Positions 32,634-33,810 of a stretch of DNA of 33,810 nucleotides are shown piece after piece. The first letter of the stretch is position 1; every line of letters starts with the position of its first letter. This DNA is from JBCDJG01 sp038748065. Lineage in GTDB: Bacteria > Pseudomonadota > Gammaproteobacteria > Pseudomonadales > Halieaceae. The DNA lies in the NCBI GenBank assembly GCA_038748065.1, contig JBCDJG010000055.1, forward strand, positions 1 through 33,810, written 5' to 3'. A model generated the notes under the pieces. The model had not been told where the DNA came from, made no database searches, and saw nothing but the letters and a program-made list of their open reading frames with translations. The translations under genes were made by a program, and so were the position numbers.

Positions 32634-33683
32634 ATGTCCAGCACAGATGATCTTCGGATACAGAAGACCAACGAGCTGATATCGCCGGACGAGTTGATTC
32701 GTGATATCGCCATTAGTGAGACGGCCGAAGAAACCGTGTCCCGCGCGCGTCAGGCGATACATCGGGTTCTTACAGGAGAGGATGACCGGCTGGTGGCCGT
32801 GGTGGGACCCTGTTCCATCCACGATCCCGAGGCGGCTCGGGAGTATGCTGCAGGGCTGAAAGCCGCCGCCGACAGACACAGTGAAGATCTGTGCGTTGTC
32901 ATGCGCGTATATTTTGAAAAACCCAGAACCACCGTAGGCTGGAAGGGGTTGATCAATGATCCTGACCTGAATAACACCTTCCAGATCAATAAGGGACTGC
33001 ATCTTGCTCGCCAGCTATTGTCCGATCTGGCAGATATGGGCTTACCGACGGGAACCGAGTATCTGGATTTGATCAGTCCTCAGTACTACGCCGACCTGGT
33101 CTCCTGGGGTGCGATTGGTGCCAGGACCACCGAGAGCCAGACGCATCGTGAGTTGGCGTCCGGCCTGTCCTGCCCGGTAGGCTTCAAGAACGCGACCGAT
33201 GGCGATATCCAGGTAGCCATCGACGCCATTGGCTCGGCGTCGCAGCCGCACAACTTTTTGTCGGTCACCAAGCACGGTCGCTCCGCGATTTTTCAGACCA
33301 GCGGCAATGAGGACTGTCACATCATATTGCGCGGCGGTAAGCACCCAAATTACGATATGTTCTCCGTCGACGATGCGGGCAACATGTTAACAAAGGCGGG
33401 ATTACCGGCGCGTATCATGATTGATGCCAGCCATGCCAACAGCCGCAAGATTCCGGCGCGTCAGGTGGACGTTGCGCGAGATATCGCGGTGCAGGTTGGC
33501 CGTGGCAGCCGCAGTATCTTCGGTGTCATGATTGAGAGCAACCTTGTCGAGGGCCGCCAGAACGTCGTCGACGGCCAGGCACTGACCTACGGCCAGAGCA
33601 TTACCGACCCCTGCATCGATTGGGATGACACCGAGCAGCTGCTGGATGAACTGGCCGCCGCGGTTCGTCGCCGCCGCGGCTAG
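32634..33683 (+). CDS. 3-deoxy-7-phosphoheptulonate synthase (class I, AroF/G/H type)
   Basis: 349 residues. It condenses phosphoenolpyruvate and erythrose 4-phosphate in the first step of the shikimate pathway. The class I-alpha motifs are complete: VGPCSIHDP (metal-ligand cysteine), EKPRTTVGWKGLINDP, GARTTESQTHRELASGLS, CPVGFKNATDG, and the C-terminal VMIESNLVEGRQ. Comparison with E. coli AroF, AroG and AroH suggests the same class, but which amino acid inhibits it cannot be decided by eye, so I give no isozyme letter. It stands alone and is followed by a strong terminator. Confidence 0.95.
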   Translation: MSSTDDLRIQKTNELISPDELIRDIAISETAEETVSRARQAIHRVLTGEDDRLVAVVGPCSIHDPEAAREYAAGLKAAADRHSEDLCVVMRVYFEKPRTTVGWKGLINDPDLNNTFQINKGLHLARQLLSDLADMGLPTGTEYLDLISPQYYADLVSWGAIGARTTESQTHRELASGLSCPVGFKNATDGDIQVAIDAIGSASQPHNFLSVTKHGRSAIFQTSGNEDCHIILRGGKHPNYDMFSVDDAGNMLTKAGLPARIMIDASHANSRKIPARQVDVARDIAVQVGRGSRSIFGVMIESNLVEGRQNVVDGQALTYGQSITDPCIDWDDTEQLLDELAAAVRRRRG

Positions 33684-33752
33684 GCAAGCCCAGCGGGAGA
33701 ACGAAAAAGGCGGCCATCTGGAGGCTGTGTGAAAACACCTCCAGGCTCTGAC

Positions 33753-33787
33753 AAAATACCCGTATCGAGAGATGCGGGTATTTTTTT
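33753..33787 (+). terminator. Intrinsic terminator of the DAHP synthase gene
   Basis: A 14-bp stem (33753-33766 and 33771-33784, one G-U pair) closes on a GAGA tetraloop of the GNRA type and runs into a seven-T tract. A preceding GGAG/CTCC hairpin with GTGT/ACAC (33720-33742) may add to it. The 69 bp between the stop and the stem hold no gene. Confidence 0.9.
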
Positions 33788-33810
33788 ATGCGCCACCTGG
33801 ATGGAGAGTC

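Noticed and set aside
1..33810. tRNA or rRNA genes, insertion sequences, integrases or prophage genes
   Set aside because: No cloverleaf, rRNA-like, transposase or integrase sequence was noticed in spacers or frames; all gaps are under 300 bp. A tRNA or covariance-model scan was not possible.

Overview
The window looks like chromosomal DNA of a marine gammaproteobacterium, probably from the Halieaceae/Cellvibrionales-Marinobacter-Pseudomonas part of the class. Three things point there. The suhB-trmJ-isc-ndk-rlmN-pilW-rodZ-ispG-hisS-yfgM-bamB-der gene order is typical of gammaproteobacteria. The isocitrate lyase is the long Pseudomonas-type form of about 530 residues. A 661-residue two-domain fatty acyl-CoA reductase matches the Marinobacter type. 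Family placement is inference from recalled protein families, not from a database search.

Layout. (1) 1-3030: tail of a thioesterase, a six-helix membrane protein, a two-domain glyoxalase-like protein and an Asp/Glu racemase-family protein. (2) 3140-6542: amino-acid block with a homocysteine S-methyltransferase, a PLP Thr/Ser dehydratase and the iron-sulfur L-serine dehydratase SdaA. (3) 6560-23356: long housekeeping block. suhB faces trmJ; then comes the complete iron-sulfur assembly operon iscRSUA-hscBA-fdx-iscX behind a clear IscR-type operator. A small secreted/anchored protein gene with a C-terminal sorting-type tail is interposed, followed by ndk, rlmN, pilW, a short rodZ-like gene, ispG, hisS, yfgM, bamB and der. 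(4) 23540-26726: a compact four-gene operon of GIN-domain (DUF2807) exported repeat protein, YtrA-type GntR repressor, ABC ATPase and ABC permease, with a perfect 9-bp-arm palindrome over its start. (5) 26729-30520: divergent fatty acyl-CoA reductase and isocitrate lyase, consistent with wax-ester/storage-lipid synthesis and C2 growth. (6) 30612-33683: small VOC protein, exported bicupin, NTF2-like protein and DAHP synthase, ending in a strong terminator.

Genes are dense, with many 1-8 bp overlaps, and no gap exceeds 300 bp. No tRNA, rRNA, CRISPR array, insertion sequence, integrase or prophage gene was seen. The most interesting items are the operator-controlled GIN/YtrA/ABC operon, the sorting-tail gene placed inside an otherwise conserved block, the RodZ-like protein lacking a periplasmic domain, paired 25-bp IscR-type sites, and the palindrome between the reductase and isocitrate lyase genes. 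I saw no clearly new multi-gene defence or mobile system.
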